DNA of 33,107 bases, from the NCBI GenBank assembly GCA_009691135.1, contig SHVF01000010.1, positions 1-33,107 of the forward strand. The letters run 5' to 3'. The number at the start of each line of letters is the position of its first letter. Within the stretch, counting starts at the first letter, position 1. The stretch is from Candidatus Planktophila sp. (GTDB lineage: Bacteria; Actinomycetota; Actinomycetes; Nanopelagicales; Nanopelagicaceae). This document shows, piece after piece, positions 21,717 through 31,690 of this stretch. A model generated the notes under the pieces. That model saw nothing but the letters and a program-made list of their open reading frames with translations, ran no database searches and had not been told where the DNA came from. The position numbers and the translations under genes were made by a program.

Positions 21717-22495
21717 TGCAACCTTTACTAACCATCCAAGGTCCTGAAGCAGCGCTTTTCTGGTTCTTAGCACCGCTCGCAGTTGCGGCAGCGCTTGGAA
21801 TGTTGCTCGTTAAGAAAGCTGTGCATTCAGCGCTATTACTTGCTTGGGTAATGATTACTCTTGCAATTTTCTATATTGCACAAGATGCGGTATTTCTCGG
21901 TGTAGTACAAGTAATCGTTTATACGGGCGCCGTGATGATGCTCTTCCTATTTATTCTTATGTTGGTCGGCGTTGATTCATCAGATTCGCTTACAGAAACG
22001 ATTACCGGTCTTCGCCCAATCGCGATTACGGCAGCGGTTGGCTTTGGTGGTTTGCTAGTTTCACTTCTTGGTCGTGCAACTTTAGGGCGCGAACCAATTG
22101 GTCTGGAGATTGCAAATACGGCAGGAAATGTGCAGGGCCTTGCCGAACTTCTATTTTCAAAATACGTCTGGCCATTTGAAGTTGTCTCAGCGCTACTGAT
22201 TACTGCAGCTCTTGGTGCGATGGTTCTCGCTCATCATCAGCGTACAAACCCTCGTCCAACTCAGCGCGAACAAGCTATTAGTCGCTTCCGCAGCGGCTCT
22301 CTTGCTGGCGCGGCCGGCTTACCTGGCCCAGGCGTATTTGCGCGACATAACGCAGTAGATGTTCCAGCGTTATTGCCTGATGGAACTCCAGCACCGACTT
22401 CAATTTCTGCAACGCTTAAAGCACGCGGTGATGTTCTTGATTCTGGCCAATTCCAACTCGATAACGTGGACACAACCGTTGTGGAGGAGAAGTAA
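21716..22495 (+). CDS. nuoJ: NADH-quinone oxidoreductase subunit J
   Basis: '[31 protein letters not shown]'; position between nuoI and nuoK. Confidence 0.93.
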   Translation: MQPLLTIQGPEAALFWFLAPLAVAAALGMLLVKKAVHSALLLAWVMITLAIFYIAQDAVFLGVVQVIVYTGAVMMLFLFILMLVGVDSSDSLTETITGLRPIAITAAVGFGGLLVSLLGRATLGREPIGLEIANTAGNVQGLAELLFSKYVWPFEVVSALLITAALGAMVLAHHQRTNPRPTQREQAISRFRSGSLAGAAGLPGPGVFARHNAVDVPALLPDGTPAPTSISATLKARGDVLDSGQFQLDNVDTTVVEEK

Positions 22496-22794
22496 TGAGC
22501 CTTGACAATTACCTCTACTTATCAGCTATCTTATTTACGATCGGCGCAGTTGGCGTTGTAGTTCGCCGCAATGCAATCGTTGTCTTCATGTGCGTTGAAT
22601 TAATGCTTAATGCGGCAAATTTAACGCTAGTCACATTCTCGCGAATCAACGGAACTTTAGATGGTCAGGTAATTGCCTTCTTTACGATGGTCGTTGCCGC
22701 TTGCGAAGTCGTTGTTGGTCTAGCAATTATCGTGACGATTTATCGCTCACGCCGATCAACATCGATTGATGATGCTAGTTTATTGAAGCGATAA
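22495..22794 (+). CDS. nuoK: NADH-quinone oxidoreductase subunit K
   Basis: 99 aa, '[24 protein letters not shown]'; position between nuoJ and nuoL. Confidence 0.95.
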   Translation: MSLDNYLYLSAILFTIGAVGVVVRRNAIVVFMCVELMLNAANLTLVTFSRINGTLDGQVIAFFTMVVAACEVVVGLAIIVTIYRSRRSTSIDDASLLKR

Positions 22795-22796
22795 CC

Positions 22797-24686
22797 ATGG
22801 TTACCAATAACGGACTCGTTTACTTAATCGCGTTACCTCTCTTTGGCGCGTTGTCACTTTTGCTGTTGGGGCGTCGCGCGGATAAATGGGGGCATTTGCT
22901 GGCCACCACCCTGTCTGCCGGTTCATTCGCAGTCGGTCTTCTCCAACTTTCAGAGATGTTAGCTCGCACTCCAGAAGCGCGTCCTGTTACCCAGAAACTT
23001 TTCACTTGGATAAGCGTCGGCTCATTTAACGTTGATGCATCACTGCTGCTTGATCAACTTTCTATCTGTTTCGTACTCTTGATTACCGGCGTCGGAACCT
23101 TGATTCATATCTACTCCATTTCTTATATGTCACACGATCCTGATCGTCGCCGTTTCTTTGCCTACCTAAACCTCTTTATTGCCGCGATGCTGCTATTGGT
23201 TCTCGGAGATTCATACCTAAATCTTTACGTCGGATGGGAAGGCGTTGGTCTTGCCTCATACCTATTGATCGGTTTCTGGAATCAAAAACCAGCGTATGCA
23301 ACTGCTTCTAAGAAGGCGTTTATCATGAACCGCATCGGCGATATGGGCCTCTCATTTGCAATCATGATCGCCTTTGCATCTCTTGGCACCGTCTCATTTA
23401 GCGGCGTAAAAGAGCAGGCGCATCAGGCATCAGAGGCGACGATGACCGCGATTGGAATAATGTTATTAGTCGCAGCTGTCGGTAAATCAGCGCAATTCCC
23501 ATTGCAGGCATGGCTGGGCGATGCGATGGCTGGTCCAACTCCGGTTTCTGCGTTGATCCATGCAGCGACAATGGTTACTGCAGGTGTTTACTTAATCGTT
23601 CGCTCTAACTTTGTTTTCGATGCTGCGCCTAATGCGCAACTTTTAGTTGTTATCGTTGGTGCGATCACGCTGATGTTTGGTGCGCTCGTTGGTACAGCAA
23701 AAGATGACATCAAGAAGGCACTTGCCGCATCAACCATGTCGCAGATTGGTTATATGATTTTGGCATCTGGCCTCGGACCTGCAGGTTACGCATTTGCAAT
23801 TATGCATTTGCTTACACATGGTTTCTTCAAAGCTGGAATGTTCCTTGGTGCTGGTTCAGTTATGCACGGCATGAATGATGAAGTAAATATGCGTCGTTAC
23901 GGCGGGCTTCGTAAATTTATGCCGATTACATTTATAACCTTTGGACTTGGTTATCTGGCAATCATTGGCGTTCCACCATTTGCTGGTTTCTACTCAAAAG
24001 ATATGATCATTGAAACTGCGTTAAATGCGGGTGGTGCAAAGGGAATAATTTTGGGATCAGTTGCACTGTTGGGTGCTGCAATTACCGCTTTCTATATGAC
24101 TCGCGTAATGATCTTGACCTTTACAAGTTCAAAGCGCTGGGACGATACCCAGCACCCTCACGAGTCACCAATTTTAATGTGGCTTCCTATGGCGATTCTT
24201 GCAATCGGTTCTGTTATTTCTGGTTTCTTGCTCTATCGCGGAGAGGCCTTAAAGCACTGGCTGGAACCGCTTTTCGAAGAGCATGGAGAGCACACAGAGT
24301 TGTTGCCGCCAATCGTGGTTTCTGGACTTGCTCTCTTTATGGTTGTAATTGGCGTTGCCTTGGCAGTCATTAAGTATCAGCTTTCAGATGTTGAAGTTGT
24401 TGCACCTGAAAATGTTTCTGTATTTACTCGCATTGCACGTCGTGACTTGTTACAAGATGACATCAACGAAGCGCTCTTTATGCGTCCTGGCCAATTGATC
24501 ACATCTGCACTAGTCAAAATTGATCAGAGCGTTGTCGATGGCGCAGTTCACGGAATTGGCAAGATGGCGCTGGGCTCTGGTTCGGTTCTGCGCAAATCTC
24601 AAACTGGCTTTGTCCGCAGCTATGCAGTTCTCATTTTGATTGGCGCTGGCGTGTTGATCGCAGCAATTTGGGTGGTGACAAAGTGA
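22797..24686 (+). CDS. nuoL: NADH-quinone oxidoreductase subunit L
   Basis: '[16 protein letters not shown]', '[19 protein letters not shown]', '[22 protein letters not shown]'. Confidence 0.96.
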   Translation: MVTNNGLVYLIALPLFGALSLLLLGRRADKWGHLLATTLSAGSFAVGLLQLSEMLARTPEARPVTQKLFTWISVGSFNVDASLLLDQLSICFVLLITGVGTLIHIYSISYMSHDPDRRRFFAYLNLFIAAMLLLVLGDSYLNLYVGWEGVGLASYLLIGFWNQKPAYATASKKAFIMNRIGDMGLSFAIMIAFASLGTVSFSGVKEQAHQASEATMTAIGIMLLVAAVGKSAQFPLQAWLGDAMAGPTPVSALIHAATMVTAGVYLIVRSNFVFDAAPNAQLLVVIVGAITLMFGALVGTAKDDIKKALAASTMSQIGYMILASGLGPAGYAFAIMHLLTHGFFKAGMFLGAGSVMHGMNDEVNMRRYGGLRKFMPITFITFGLGYLAIIGVPPFAGFYSKDMIIETALNAGGAKGIILGSVALLGAAITAFYMTRVMILTFTSSKRWDDTQHPHESPILMWLPMAILAIGSVISGFLLYRGEALKHWLEPLFEEHGEHTELLPPIVVSGLALFMVVIGVALAVIKYQLSDVEVVAPENVSVFTRIARRDLLQDDINEALFMRPGQLITSALVKIDQSVVDGAVHGIGKMALGSGSVLRKSQTGFVRSYAVLILIGAGVLIAAIWVVTK

Positions 24687-26215
24687 ATCTAAATAATATG
24701 AATTTACTAACTCTTTCCATGTTGCTTCCATTGCTCGGAACTCTCGCCTTAGCATTTGTTCCAAAAACCAACGTACTTCTAACAAAGCAGATCGCGTTGG
24801 TAACCACGGTGCTAGTTGCAGTAGTTGGAATTGCGATGATGATATCTTTTGATTTCAACGCAGTCGGTTTTCAATTTGTTGAATCACGTGAATGGATTCC
24901 ATCCTTTGGTATCAAGTACGCGCTAGGTGTTGATGGAATCGCACTTGTTCTAATTTTGATGTCAGTCGTGCTTACGCCAATTGTAGTTATTGCTAGCTGG
25001 AATGAATCAGAAGGTGGACGGTGGAGTCCCAAGGTTTTCTACTCACTTCTACTGGTTCTGGAAACAATGATGATTGGTGTATTTGCATCCACTGACGTCT
25101 TCTTGTTCTATGTCTTCTTTGAAGCGATGCTGGTTCCGGTTTACTTCCTTATTGGTGGATTTGGTTCAGGCGATCGGGCAGCGGCTGCCGTTAAGTTCTT
25201 GCTATATAGCCTCTTTGGTGGCCTTTTGATGTTGGCATCAATTGTTGGCATCTTTGTTATGTCAACTCGTTATGGAAACCGCACATTCGATATCACCACA
25301 TTATCTGGGCTAAACACTGTCCTAACTCCGATGATGGAGAACTTCTTATTCCTTGGCTTCTTTATCGCCTTTGCAATTAAAGCCCCACTTTGGCCGTTGC
25401 ACACTTGGTTGCCAGATGCGGCAAAGTCAGCAACACCAGGAACTTCCGTTCTGTTACTTGGCGTGCTGGATAAAGTCGGTACCTTCGGAATGATTCGTTA
25501 TTGCTTGACCTTGTTCCCAAATGCCAGCAAGACATTTACGCCGATGATTATTACTTTGGCCGTGATATCAATTCTTTATGGTGCATTCTTGGCAATAGGT
25601 GCCAAAGACATTAAACGACTAATTGCATACACATCGATTTCACACTTTGGTTTCATCACTATGGGAATTTTTGCAATGACATCGCAAGGCATGTCTGGTG
25701 CAACGTTGTATATGTTCAATCACGGTTTCTCTACAGCGGCTCTGTTCTTAGTTGCTGGCTTCATGATTTCGCGCCGCAAGTCATCAACGATCTCTGATTT
25801 TGGCGGCCTGCAGCGCATAACGCCAATCATGGCTTGGTCTTTCTTTATTGCAGGAATGTCGAGCTTGGCACTTCCTGGACTATCAAGTTTCGTTAGTGAA
25901 TTCTTAGTTCTGGTTGGAACCTTTACTCGTTATCCAGTTGCGGCAGTCATCGCTACCTTCGGAATCATTTTAGCCGCGCTATATATTTTGATTCCGGTGC
26001 AACGCGCGCTTCACGGTCCAACGACACCGGGAAATGAGAACTTAACTGATCTAACTCTGCGCGAGAAGATTGCGATAACCCCAGTGATTGCCTTAATCGT
26101 AATTCTTGGTTTCTATCCATCACCACTGCTAAATATCATAAATCCAGCGGCAGCAACTGTAATTTCCCAGCAAGGATTTAGCGATCCGGCGCCAACAATG
26201 AGTGAGGGCAAGTAA
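24683..26215 (+). CDS. nuoM: NADH-quinone oxidoreductase subunit M
   Basis: '[20 protein letters not shown]', '[24 protein letters not shown]', '[13 protein letters not shown]'. GTG 24683 (VNLNNMN) overlaps the nuoL stop and is preferred over 24668. Confidence 0.95.
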   Translation: MNLNNMNLLTLSMLLPLLGTLALAFVPKTNVLLTKQIALVTTVLVAVVGIAMMISFDFNAVGFQFVESREWIPSFGIKYALGVDGIALVLILMSVVLTPIVVIASWNESEGGRWSPKVFYSLLLVLETMMIGVFASTDVFLFYVFFEAMLVPVYFLIGGFGSGDRAAAAVKFLLYSLFGGLLMLASIVGIFVMSTRYGNRTFDITTLSGLNTVLTPMMENFLFLGFFIAFAIKAPLWPLHTWLPDAAKSATPGTSVLLLGVLDKVGTFGMIRYCLTLFPNASKTFTPMIITLAVISILYGAFLAIGAKDIKRLIAYTSISHFGFITMGIFAMTSQGMSGATLYMFNHGFSTAALFLVAGFMISRRKSSTISDFGGLQRITPIMAWSFFIAGMSSLALPGLSSFVSEFLVLVGTFTRYPVAAVIATFGIILAALYILIPVQRALHGPTTPGNENLTDLTLREKIAITPVIALIVILGFYPSPLLNIINPAAATVISQQGFSDPAPTMSEGK

Positions 26216-27735
26216 TGATTACCTTTGTATCACCAACCCTTGATTACTCACTTCTTGCACCTATTCTTATCGTGCTCGGTGGTGCGCTAATTGGTGTGCT
26301 TATCGAAGCGTTCGCTCCACGAGGTGCACGCGCCAGCTCGCAACTCTTTATTACTTTGGCAACATTGGCGCTCTCTTTAGCCGCGCTTATTCGCTCCCGC
26401 AACGGCGCATCTACAACTGCTGCAATGGAATCAGTTACCTTCGATGGCGCAGGCGTGTTATTGCAGGGATCAATTTTGATTATCGCAATTATTTCGGTCT
26501 TCTTGCTAGCCGATCAAGAGAATTTCACAGCACTCGCTGCCGCACTTCCGGGTTCTGATGAAGAACGAACTTCTTTGCAGCAAGATCTAAAAGTCACTGA
26601 GGTTTATCCGCTGACACTTTTTGCGGTCGCTGGAATGCTGCTATTCCCAGTTGCCACAGATTTAGTCACACTCTTTGTCGCACTTGAGATGCTTTCACTT
26701 CCTCTTTATCTACTTGCTGGCTTATCACGCCGCCGCCGCTTGATGTCACAAGAATCTGCCCTTAAGTACTTTTTACTAGGAGCATTTTCATCCGCCTTCT
26801 TTCTCATGGGTATTGCATATCTTTATGGCTACTCAGCATCGGTTTCATTTTCAGGAATACATGCTGCGGTAATCGGTGGAACCGGCAATGATATTTATCT
26901 ATTACTTGGTATTGCTTTTCTCTCTGTTGGTCTGTTATTTAAAGTTGGCGCAGTACCGTTCCACGCTTGGTCTCCAGATGTGTATCAAGGCGCCCCAACT
27001 GCTGTAACAGCGTTCATGGCAGCGGCAACGAAAGTTGCAGCCTTTGGAGCGATGTTGCGCATTTTCTACGTTTCATTCGCCGAGGTATATTGGCAATGGC
27101 GTCCAGCGCTGATTGCAATTGCTCTAATTACAATGGTCTTTGGTTCACTAGTTGCAATCGCACAACGCGATGTAAAGCGCATGCTCGCTTACTCATCAAT
27201 TGCCCACGCAGGATTCTTGCTTTCAGGTGTTATTGCACTTAATAAATCTGGCCTTGATGCATCAATCTTCTATCTCTTTGCCTACGGTGTTGCAACAGTC
27301 GGAGCATTCGCAATTGTGACTTTAGTTCGCGATTCGGCTGGAGAAGTCACCGACCTCAATCGCTGGAGTGGCTTAGGAAAGCGATCACCTTGGGTGGCAA
27401 CTGCCTTCGCTGGATTCTTATTAGCCTTTGCTGGTATTCCACTAACGAGTGGATTTATTGGAAAGTTTTCTATCTTCTCTGCAGCATATGAAAGTGGTTC
27501 TACTGCGATATTAATTACCGGTGTTCTTTCATCTGCGATAGCCGCCTTCTTTTATATCCGCGTCATTGTCTTGATGTTCTTTAAAGATCCTGTCGAAGAT
27601 GGAACATCAGTTGTAATCCCATCTGTTTACACGCAGATTACGATCGCGATTTCTGCAGTTGTGACTTTCGCACTTGGAATTTATCCAACACCTTTGATTA
27701 ACCTTATTCAAAGTACTGCACAGTTCCTTCGCTGA
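26215..27735 (+). CDS. nuoN: NADH-quinone oxidoreductase subunit N
   Basis: 'FVALEMLSLPLYLLAGL', 'VGAVPFHAWSPDVYQGAPTAVTAFMAAATKVAAFG', 'YSSIAHAGFLL'. Confidence 0.95.
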   Translation: MITFVSPTLDYSLLAPILIVLGGALIGVLIEAFAPRGARASSQLFITLATLALSLAALIRSRNGASTTAAMESVTFDGAGVLLQGSILIIAIISVFLLADQENFTALAAALPGSDEERTSLQQDLKVTEVYPLTLFAVAGMLLFPVATDLVTLFVALEMLSLPLYLLAGLSRRRRLMSQESALKYFLLGAFSSAFFLMGIAYLYGYSASVSFSGIHAAVIGGTGNDIYLLLGIAFLSVGLLFKVGAVPFHAWSPDVYQGAPTAVTAFMAAATKVAAFGAMLRIFYVSFAEVYWQWRPALIAIALITMVFGSLVAIAQRDVKRMLAYSSIAHAGFLLSGVIALNKSGLDASIFYLFAYGVATVGAFAIVTLVRDSAGEVTDLNRWSGLGKRSPWVATAFAGFLLAFAGIPLTSGFIGKFSIFSAAYESGSTAILITGVLSSAIAAFFYIRVIVLMFFKDPVEDGTSVVIPSVYTQITIAISAVVTFALGIYPTPLINLIQSTAQFLR

Positions 27736-28724
27736 TGGCATCCTTCGGTATTCCTGATCTAGATCCCTCATTAGAGGCAGATTTAGCTATTGGCATGCAA
27801 GGCGTTGAAGAGCTGCTGCGCGAACATATAAAAGGTGATTACCCACTAGTTGAAGAGACCTCACGCCACTTAGTGGCAGCAGGTGGAAAGCGTTTACGTC
27901 CTTTACTCACACTTATTTCATCTCACTATGGCGATAGCACTCGTAAAGAAGTTATCCCTGCAGCGGTTGTTTGCGAATTAACACACCTTGCAACTTTGTA
28001 CCACGATGATGTTATGGATGAAGCGCCCATGCGCCGCGGGGTAGAAAGTGCTAACAATCGCTGGGGAAATACCATCGCTATTTTGACTGGTGATTACCTA
28101 TTTTCTAAAGCTTCCGATTTATTGGCAGATCTTGGACCCGAAGCGGTTCGCCTGCAAGCGCGCACCTTCGAGCGTTTAGTTATTGGTCAGATTATGGAGA
28201 CACAGGGACCACAGAACGGTGAAGACCCGCTCGCGCATTACCTGCGAGTTGTTGGGGATAAGACCGGTTCACTAATTGCAACCAGTGCACGTTTTGGAGC
28301 CTTGTTATCTGGTGCACCTAGGGAAATAACTGAAACTCTTACAAAATTTGGCGAACAAATCGGAATTGCATTCCAATTAGCAGATGACATTATCGATATT
28401 GCAAGTGAGTCAAACCAATCTGGAAAGACCCCGGGTACTGATTTGCGTGAGGGTGTGCCTACCTTAGTAACTATCAATGTCATGGCCTCGAATAAATTTG
28501 AGGATGCCGAACTTCAACGTTTACTAAGTGGACCTATTTATGATGAAACCGAAGTTCAAGAAGTTCTGCGTGCCCTTCGTTCACATGATGCTTTAAATCA
28601 GGCTCGTGAACAGCTTGGACAGATTGCTAAAGGTGCGCGTACTGCTTTGGGACCGCTTCCAGTTGGACCTGCAACTGGTGCGCTCTTTTCTTTATGCGAT
28701 GCTGTCGTTGACCGTTCTGCTTGA
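27735..28724 (+). CDS. Trans-polyprenyl (all-trans) diphosphate synthase, likely menaquinone side-chain synthase
   Basis: 'GGKRLRPLLTL', first Asp-rich 'LYHDDVMDEAPMRRG', second 'FQLADDIIDI'; start overlaps nuoN stop (TGATG). Confidence 0.92.
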   Translation: MASFGIPDLDPSLEADLAIGMQGVEELLREHIKGDYPLVEETSRHLVAAGGKRLRPLLTLISSHYGDSTRKEVIPAAVVCELTHLATLYHDDVMDEAPMRRGVESANNRWGNTIAILTGDYLFSKASDLLADLGPEAVRLQARTFERLVIGQIMETQGPQNGEDPLAHYLRVVGDKTGSLIATSARFGALLSGAPREITETLTKFGEQIGIAFQLADDIIDIASESNQSGKTPGTDLREGVPTLVTINVMASNKFEDAELQRLLSGPIYDETEVQEVLRALRSHDALNQAREQLGQIAKGARTALGPLPVGPATGALFSLCDAVVDRSA

Positions 28725-29582
28725 TTTCAGCAGATCACCAGCCAAAGTTATAAGTGCTAACCAAATAAATATAAATCCAACCCAACGCGCAGTGGGCATC
28801 GCTTCATGGTTTACCCAAACTCCAATTGAAAACTGAATTGTTGGGGTTATGTATTGCAAGAGCCCAATAGTTGAATAGGGAAGTCGGGTGGTCGAACCAT
28901 TAAATAGCAGTAGTGGTATCGCGGTAACTGCGCCAGCGCTAATAAGCAGCGCGGTCAATCCAATTTCGTGGCCAAATTGTCCTTCACCTTTGCTGCCAAT
29001 AAATAACAAATAACCGCAGTATGGAATAAAAGCGATCATGGTTTCGATCGCTAACCCTTCAAGTGCGCCGAGCCCAAGTTGTTTCTTTACTAAACCATAT
29101 GTTCCCCACGAAAGTGCTAGACCGAGCGCGATCCAAGGCAGACGACCGTAATCAACAGTCAGAATAATCACGCCAACCGTGGCGATGGAAACTGCCACCC
29201 ATTGCAATTGACGCATCTTCTCTTTAAGCAGAATTACACCGAAAGCGATAATGATTAATGGGTTTATGTAATAACCAAGTGATGCCTCAACAACATGTCC
29301 GTTATTAGTAGCCCAGATATAGACCAACCAGTTAATAGATATAAGAATTGATGCCAAGAAGAGTTTTATTGTAACCTTGGGTCGCTTAAGGGTAACTATC
29401 GTTGACTTCAGTGCATGGGTTATTGCCAGAACGATGATGCAAAAGATCAACGTCCAGACCGCGCGATGTGAAACTATTTCAAGAGGATTAGCCGGTTCGA
29501 GCAGTGGCCAATATAAAGGGAACATTCCCCATAAAACGTATGCGCTAACCCCGTAAACGAGGCCGAGCTTATGTTTTTTCAA
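28692..29582 (-). CDS. rarD: EamA-family transporter RarD
   Basis: 'GVSAYVLWGMFPLYWPLLEPANPLEIVSHRAVW' RarD signature; about 10 TM helices; TTG start immediately after the yajQ stop. Confidence 0.9.
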   Translation of the reverse strand: MKKHKLGLVYGVSAYVLWGMFPLYWPLLEPANPLEIVSHRAVWTLIFCIIVLAITHALKSTIVTLKRPKVTIKLFLASILISINWLVYIWATNNGHVVEASLGYYINPLIIIAFGVILLKEKMRQLQWVAVSIATVGVIILTVDYGRLPWIALGLALSWGTYGLVKKQLGLGALEGLAIETMIAFIPYCGYLLFIGSKGEGQFGHEIGLTALLISAGAVTAIPLLLFNGSTTRLPYSTIGLLQYITPTIQFSIGVWVNHEAMPTARWVGFIFIWLALITLAGDLLKSSRTVNDSIA

Positions 29583-30071
29583 TTAACGAAAGTTCACAAA
29601 TTGAACTGCGAATTCCCACTTGCCCTCTTTGATCATGGCCATTGTGGCTTGCAGATCATCGCGGCTCTTGCTGGTGACACGAAGTTCATCACCTTGAATC
29701 TGAGACTTAACTGATTTAGGGCCTTCATCGCGCAAGAATTTAGCAATTTTCTTAGCATTCTCAGTCGAGATGCCTTCTTTAAGCGGACAAGAGATCTTGT
29801 AGATCTTTCCAGAAAGCTGTGGCTCAGCTGGATCGATGTGTTTTAGCGAAACTCCTCGCTTGATCATCTTATCTTTTACAACATCTAAAGTTGCCTTAGC
29901 GCGTTCTTCAGTATCGGCTTCAATATTAATTTTCTCCCCAGCCATTTCGATCTTCGCCCCGGTATTCTTAAAGTCGAATCGAGTATCAATTTCGCGGATC
30001 GCTTGATTAATTGCGTTATCGAGTTCCATGCGATCAATCTTGGAAACTACATCAAAACTGCTATCAGCCAC
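29583..30071 (-). CDS. YajQ family nucleotide-binding protein
   Basis: 'SSFDVVSKIDRMELDNAINQAIREIDTRFDFKNTGAKIE' and C-terminal 'FAVQFVNFR' are diagnostic; GTG start with SD GGAGGG. Confidence 0.95.
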   Translation of the reverse strand: MADSSFDVVSKIDRMELDNAINQAIREIDTRFDFKNTGAKIEMAGEKINIEADTEERAKATLDVVKDKMIKRGVSLKHIDPAEPQLSGKIYKISCPLKEGISTENAKKIAKFLRDEGPKSVKSQIQGDELRVTSKSRDDLQATMAMIKEGKWEFAVQFVNFR

Positions 30072-30102
30072 GGTTGGCCCTCCTAAAACAAACGGGAATT
30101 AA

Positions 30103-30127
30103 ATAACCCTGTATGAGACAAGGTTAT
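30103..30127. promoter_or_regulatory. Near-perfect dyad in the yajQ/copC divergent spacer
   Basis: ATAACCCTGT-ATGAG-ACAAGGTTAT, 9 of 10 pairs match. Confidence 0.4.
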
Positions 30128-30161
30128 CGCGCCTCATGTAATTAATGAAATTAACCGCGAA

Positions 30162-30167
30162 TATAAT
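30162..30167 (+). promoter_or_regulatory. Consensus -10 TATAAT for copC-like gene, leaderless-type
   Basis: TATAAT ends 6 nt before ATG 30174; no SD visible. Confidence 0.5.
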
Positions 30168-30173
30168 CCAATA

Positions 30174-30689
30174 ATGAGATTTCGAAATCTAATCGGAGTT
30201 ATAGGGCTGATGGCCATGCCCTTGCTTTCGGTGCCGGCTTCCGCGCATACCATCGTAGTAAGCGCGAGCCCTACAGAAAATGCGATATTAGAAGTATTAC
30301 CTTTGGCAATCTCCATTACTTTTGCTGAAGCACTGATCAACATCGGTGGTTCAAATTCTATCTCAGTGCTAGATCAAGCTTGGTCAGAATTAGCCCTATC
30401 AAAACCTCTAGTTTCAGGTGCTGTATTAACATCAGAACTGTCACCAACAGAAACGTCGGGCCTATTCAAAGTTAATTATCGTGCAGTTGCCGCCGATGGA
30501 CATGTAATTACTGGTAAATATGAGTTTAGAGTTTCACCCAAAGCAATGGCCGCTACAGATATTGAATCTACAGAAGTAAATTATTTATTAACTGGTTCTG
30601 ATAATAAATTATCTGTTTACTTAATTATTAGCGCAACGCTGGTTGTTGGCGGAGGGCTATTGCTCTTTTTTATATGGAAAAGGCAGTGA
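30174..30689 (+). CDS. CopC-domain copper resistance-like protein with signal peptide and C-terminal TM anchor
   Basis: Signal peptide ending 'PASAHT', 'SASPTENAIL', 'VNYRAVAADGHVITGKYEFRV' CopC signature, C-terminal TM 'VYLIISATLVVGGGLLLFFIWKRQ'. Confidence 0.85.
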   Translation: MRFRNLIGVIGLMAMPLLSVPASAHTIVVSASPTENAILEVLPLAISITFAEALINIGGSNSISVLDQAWSELALSKPLVSGAVLTSELSPTETSGLFKVNYRAVAADGHVITGKYEFRVSPKAMAATDIESTEVNYLLTGSDNKLSVYLIISATLVVGGGLLLFFIWKRQ

Positions 30690-30755
30690 AAATAGCCGAT
30701 TACCTATGGCAAATAAATTAAGGTAATCTAGCGCTCGCCGTAAAAGAATGACCCT

Positions 30756-30837
30756 GGCGGGTTGCCCGAGCGGCCAATGGGAGGGGACTGTAAATCCCCC
30801 GGCTCTGCCTTCGAAGGTTCAAATCCTTCACCCGCCA
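30756..30837 (+). tRNA. tRNA-Tyr (anticodon GUA)
   Basis: Acceptor GGCGGGT/ACCCGCC, D arm CCC/GGG, anticodon arm GGGGA-CTGTAAA-TCCCC, long variable arm, T arm GAAGG-TTCAAAT-CCTTC, discriminator A; full CCA not encoded. Confidence 0.95.
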
Positions 30838-30885
30838 CCCTTAAGTCACTTGTATTTAATTCATACACCGGGGCTTTTGTAATGT

Positions 30886-31647
30886 TTAAGGCATGACCAA
30901 TCCACCATCAACTGGCACGGTAATTCCTGTTACATAACTAGAAGCATCACTAACTAACCAGATAAGCGTTGCTGCTAACTCTTCTGGATCTCCGAGGCGA
31001 CCAGCGGGTGCAAACATTTTGATCATGTTGACCATATCTTCAGGAAGTTCATTACTCATCTCAGATGGGAAAAACCCTGGTGCGAGCGCATTGACGCGAA
31101 TGTTTTTGCGCCCCGTCCATTGCGCAGCTAAATCTCTTGTCAATCCAATAAGTCCTGCCTTACTTGAGGCATAGGCAGCTTGTGGCAGTCCCTGCGGTTT
31201 GATTCCTAGGATGCTTGAGATGTTTACTATCGCCCCCCCATTCTTATTTGCCTTTGCAAATGCTTGTGACATCCAATAGGCACCAAAAAGATTGACATCT
31301 AGAACTGATCTAAATTGTTCTGGGGTCTCATGTGTTGCAGGCACCGCGGTGCCAACACCTGCGTTGTTTACCAGAATATCTACACGTCCAAATTCTTTGA
31401 TGGCATGTGCGATGAGTGCATCGCACTGTTCTGGCTGTGTTACATCTGTTTGTAGGGAAGCAAACTTTCTGCCAGCTGCAGTTACTAATGCACCAGTATC
31501 TGCCAGACGTTCAACCCGCCTTGCTCCTAGAACAACATCTGCTCCTGCCTCTGCCAATGCCTTTGCAAAGGCAACTCCAAGACCAGAGGATGCCCCAGTG
31601 ACCACTGCGACCTTTCCATCTAAACGAAAGCGGTCAAGAACACTCAT
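30886..31647 (-). CDS. Short-chain dehydrogenase/reductase (SDR) family oxidoreductase
   Basis: 'VVTGASSGLG', 'NNAG', Ser then 'YASSK', C-terminal 'SSYVTGITVPVDGGLVMP'. ATG 31647 (MSVLDRF, preceded by GAGGAAAGAG SD) preferred over TTG 31671. Confidence 0.92.
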   Translation of the reverse strand: MSVLDRFRLDGKVAVVTGASSGLGVAFAKALAEAGADVVLGARRVERLADTGALVTAAGRKFASLQTDVTQPEQCDALIAHAIKEFGRVDILVNNAGVGTAVPATHETPEQFRSVLDVNLFGAYWMSQAFAKANKNGGAIVNISSILGIKPQGLPQAAYASSKAGLIGLTRDLAAQWTGRKNIRVNALAPGFFPSEMSNELPEDMVNMIKMFAPAGRLGDPEELAATLIWLVSDASSYVTGITVPVDGGLVMP

Positions 31648-31678
31648 TTTCTCTTTCCTCAAATTGGGCAACTATGCG

Positions 31679-31686
31679 TAAGGTTA
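31679..31686. promoter_or_regulatory. Candidate overlapping -10 elements (TAAGGTTA) for ACAD (+) and SDR (-)
   Basis: TAAGGT on + (6 nt before ATG 31691) and TAACCT on - within the 43-bp divergent spacer. Confidence 0.35.
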
Positions 31687-31690
31687 AGGC

